The notes under the pieces were generated by a model. That model ran no database searches. It was not told where the DNA came from and saw only the letters and a list, made by a program, of their open reading frames with translations. A program made the position numbers and the translations under genes. From positions 1 to 22,980 of the forward strand of contig JAFZOA010000488.1 in the NCBI GenBank assembly GCA_017550775.1: 22,980 bases of DNA, written 5' to 3'. This document shows positions 22,114 through 22,980 of this stretch, piece by piece. This DNA is from Ruminiclostridium sp. GTDB lineage: Bacteria > Bacillota_A > Clostridia > Oscillospirales > Ruminococcaceae. How positions within the stretch are numbered: position 1 is the stretch's first letter; the number at the start of each line of letters is the position of its first letter.

Positions 22114-22980
22114 TCAGGTCAATATTATTAATTCCTTCTCCGCCAATGCGGCAAAGAATTTTGCAGCAGGCAGCAAAGCCGCGGGGTCGGCGGTAAACAA
22201 CGGGTGGTGATTATCGTACCCGCCGCCCGTTCCGATACGAAATAACGCTCCGGGGGCAAGCTTTAAATATCTGCTGAAATCCTCGGCGATCATTGTGGGC
22301 GGATTTTCCTCGACTTTTAATCCTACTTCTCCGGCTATAGCCCCGGCAGTTTCGCATACCCCGGCATCGTTGAGCAAAACATCGGGACCATTCTCATATT
22401 CAAATGTCGCCTCACAGCCGTAAGCCTTGGCGGTATTAACTGCAAGCTGCTCAAGGCTTTGACGGATATCGCTGCGGACAGTCTCCTTCATAGCACGCAC
22501 AGTTCCTTCAAGAATAGCGGTCTCAGGTATCACATTCCATGTGTTTCCCGACTGCACTCTCGTGATCGACACCACAGCCCCGTCAAACGGATCGAGCCGA
22601 CGGCTGACTATGGTCTGAAAAGCGGAGATGACGGCACCCAATGCAGGTATCGGGTCAATACCCATGTCGGGGTCGGCTGCATGACAATCTTTTCCCGTAA
22701 TGCGTACAGAAAAACGTTCGGCAGACGCCATAACAGGGCCCTGCCGTATGCCGATCGTACCCGCGGGGAACCACGGATAGGTGTGCCCCGCAAGAAATAA
22801 CCGTACATCGTTCAGCAGACCCGTATTTATCATTATATTCGCGCCTTTGTCTGTCTCCTCTGCGGGCTGGAAGATCACCTTGACCGTACCGGGCAATTTA
22901 TCTTCCCATTCCTTCAACAGCATTGCAGCACCCAGCATACACGCCGCGTGAAAATCATGACCGCAGGCGTGCATTACTCC
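22114..22980 (-). CDS. M20 family amidohydrolase/aminoacylase, 5' end outside window
   Basis: The minus-strand frame is open to the window edge (GV before MHACGHD). 288 residues are visible; the family is near 390, so about 100 N-terminal residues are missing. Metal-binding motifs of the M20D/hippurate-hydrolase group are present: MHACGHDFH, FQPAEE, the His in AGHTYPW, and HHPLF near the C-terminus. The middle GKDCHAADPDMGIDPI is the usual dimerisation domain start. These cytosolic di-metal enzymes release amino acids from N-acyl amino acids or small peptides. No terminator was found after TAA-side end at 22114. Confidence 0.93.
   Translation of the reverse strand, partial: GVMHACGHDFHAACMLGAAMLLKEWEDKLPGTVKVIFQPAEETDKGANIMINTGLLNDVRLFLAGHTYPWFPAGTIGIRQGPVMASAERFSVRITGKDCHAADPDMGIDPIPALGAVISAFQTIVSRRLDPFDGAVVSITRVQSGNTWNVIPETAILEGTVRAMKETVRSDIRQSLEQLAVNTAKAYGCEATFEYENGPDVLLNDAGVCETAGAIAGEVGLKVEENPPTMIAEDFSRYLKLAPGALFRIGTGGGYDNHHPLFTADPAALLPAAKFFAALAEKELIILT

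Overview
The window looks like chromosomal DNA of a gut-type Clostridia, most likely a Ruminococcus-like Oscillospiraceae. This is inferred from strong AAGGAG-type ribosome sites, TTGaca/TATAAT promoters that often carry an extended TGn -10, SpoIIAA/SpoIIAB-type folds, a DUF2975/YozG pair, NorM-type MATE pumps and many small acetyltransferases. No rRNA, tRNA, CRISPR array, transposase or phage gene was seen.

Layout. 1-3020 (+): the end of an acyl-CoA synthetase, then a promoter-led GT1 glycosyltransferase, a tyrosine-phosphatase-family protein cut by an in-frame TAA, and a SAM methyltransferase in the same frame. 3031-3994 (-): an overlooked 57-aa protein, an acetyltransferase, and a broken double-glycine (RiPP-like) leader peptide gene that keeps its promoter. 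4198-5665 (+): an unknown lipoprotein with a very strong terminator. 5701-6092: four tandem 101-bp units of structured non-coding repeat. 6190-8031 (+): DUF2975 membrane protein, XRE regulator and a phosphatase lipoprotein.

8112-17787 (+) is the most interesting part, a small unrecognised biosynthetic locus. It holds an adenylation-carrier-condensation NRPS-like protein, a MATE exporter fused to a SpoIIAB/RsbW-type ATP-binding domain, an acetyltransferase, a truncated binding protein, an LCM-type methyltransferase fused to a SpoIIAA/RsbV-type STAS domain, a condensation-fold acyltransferase with a degenerate active site, and an alpha/beta-hydrolase lipoprotein. The two halves of a partner-switching pair (anti-sigma kinase and antagonist) are thus fused to an exporter and to a tailoring enzyme. 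My inference is that synthesis and export of a small acyl/aminoacyl product are coupled by STAS-HATPase binding.

17788-22113 is mostly debris: a 17-codon ORF before a terminator, a hydrolase broken by one nonsense codon behind an intact MATE gene (-), and then fragments of two LytTR regulators, a 4Fe-4S membrane protein, two acetyltransferases and a Cna-B-like surface protein. 22114-22980 (-) is most of an M20 amidohydrolase that runs off the window.
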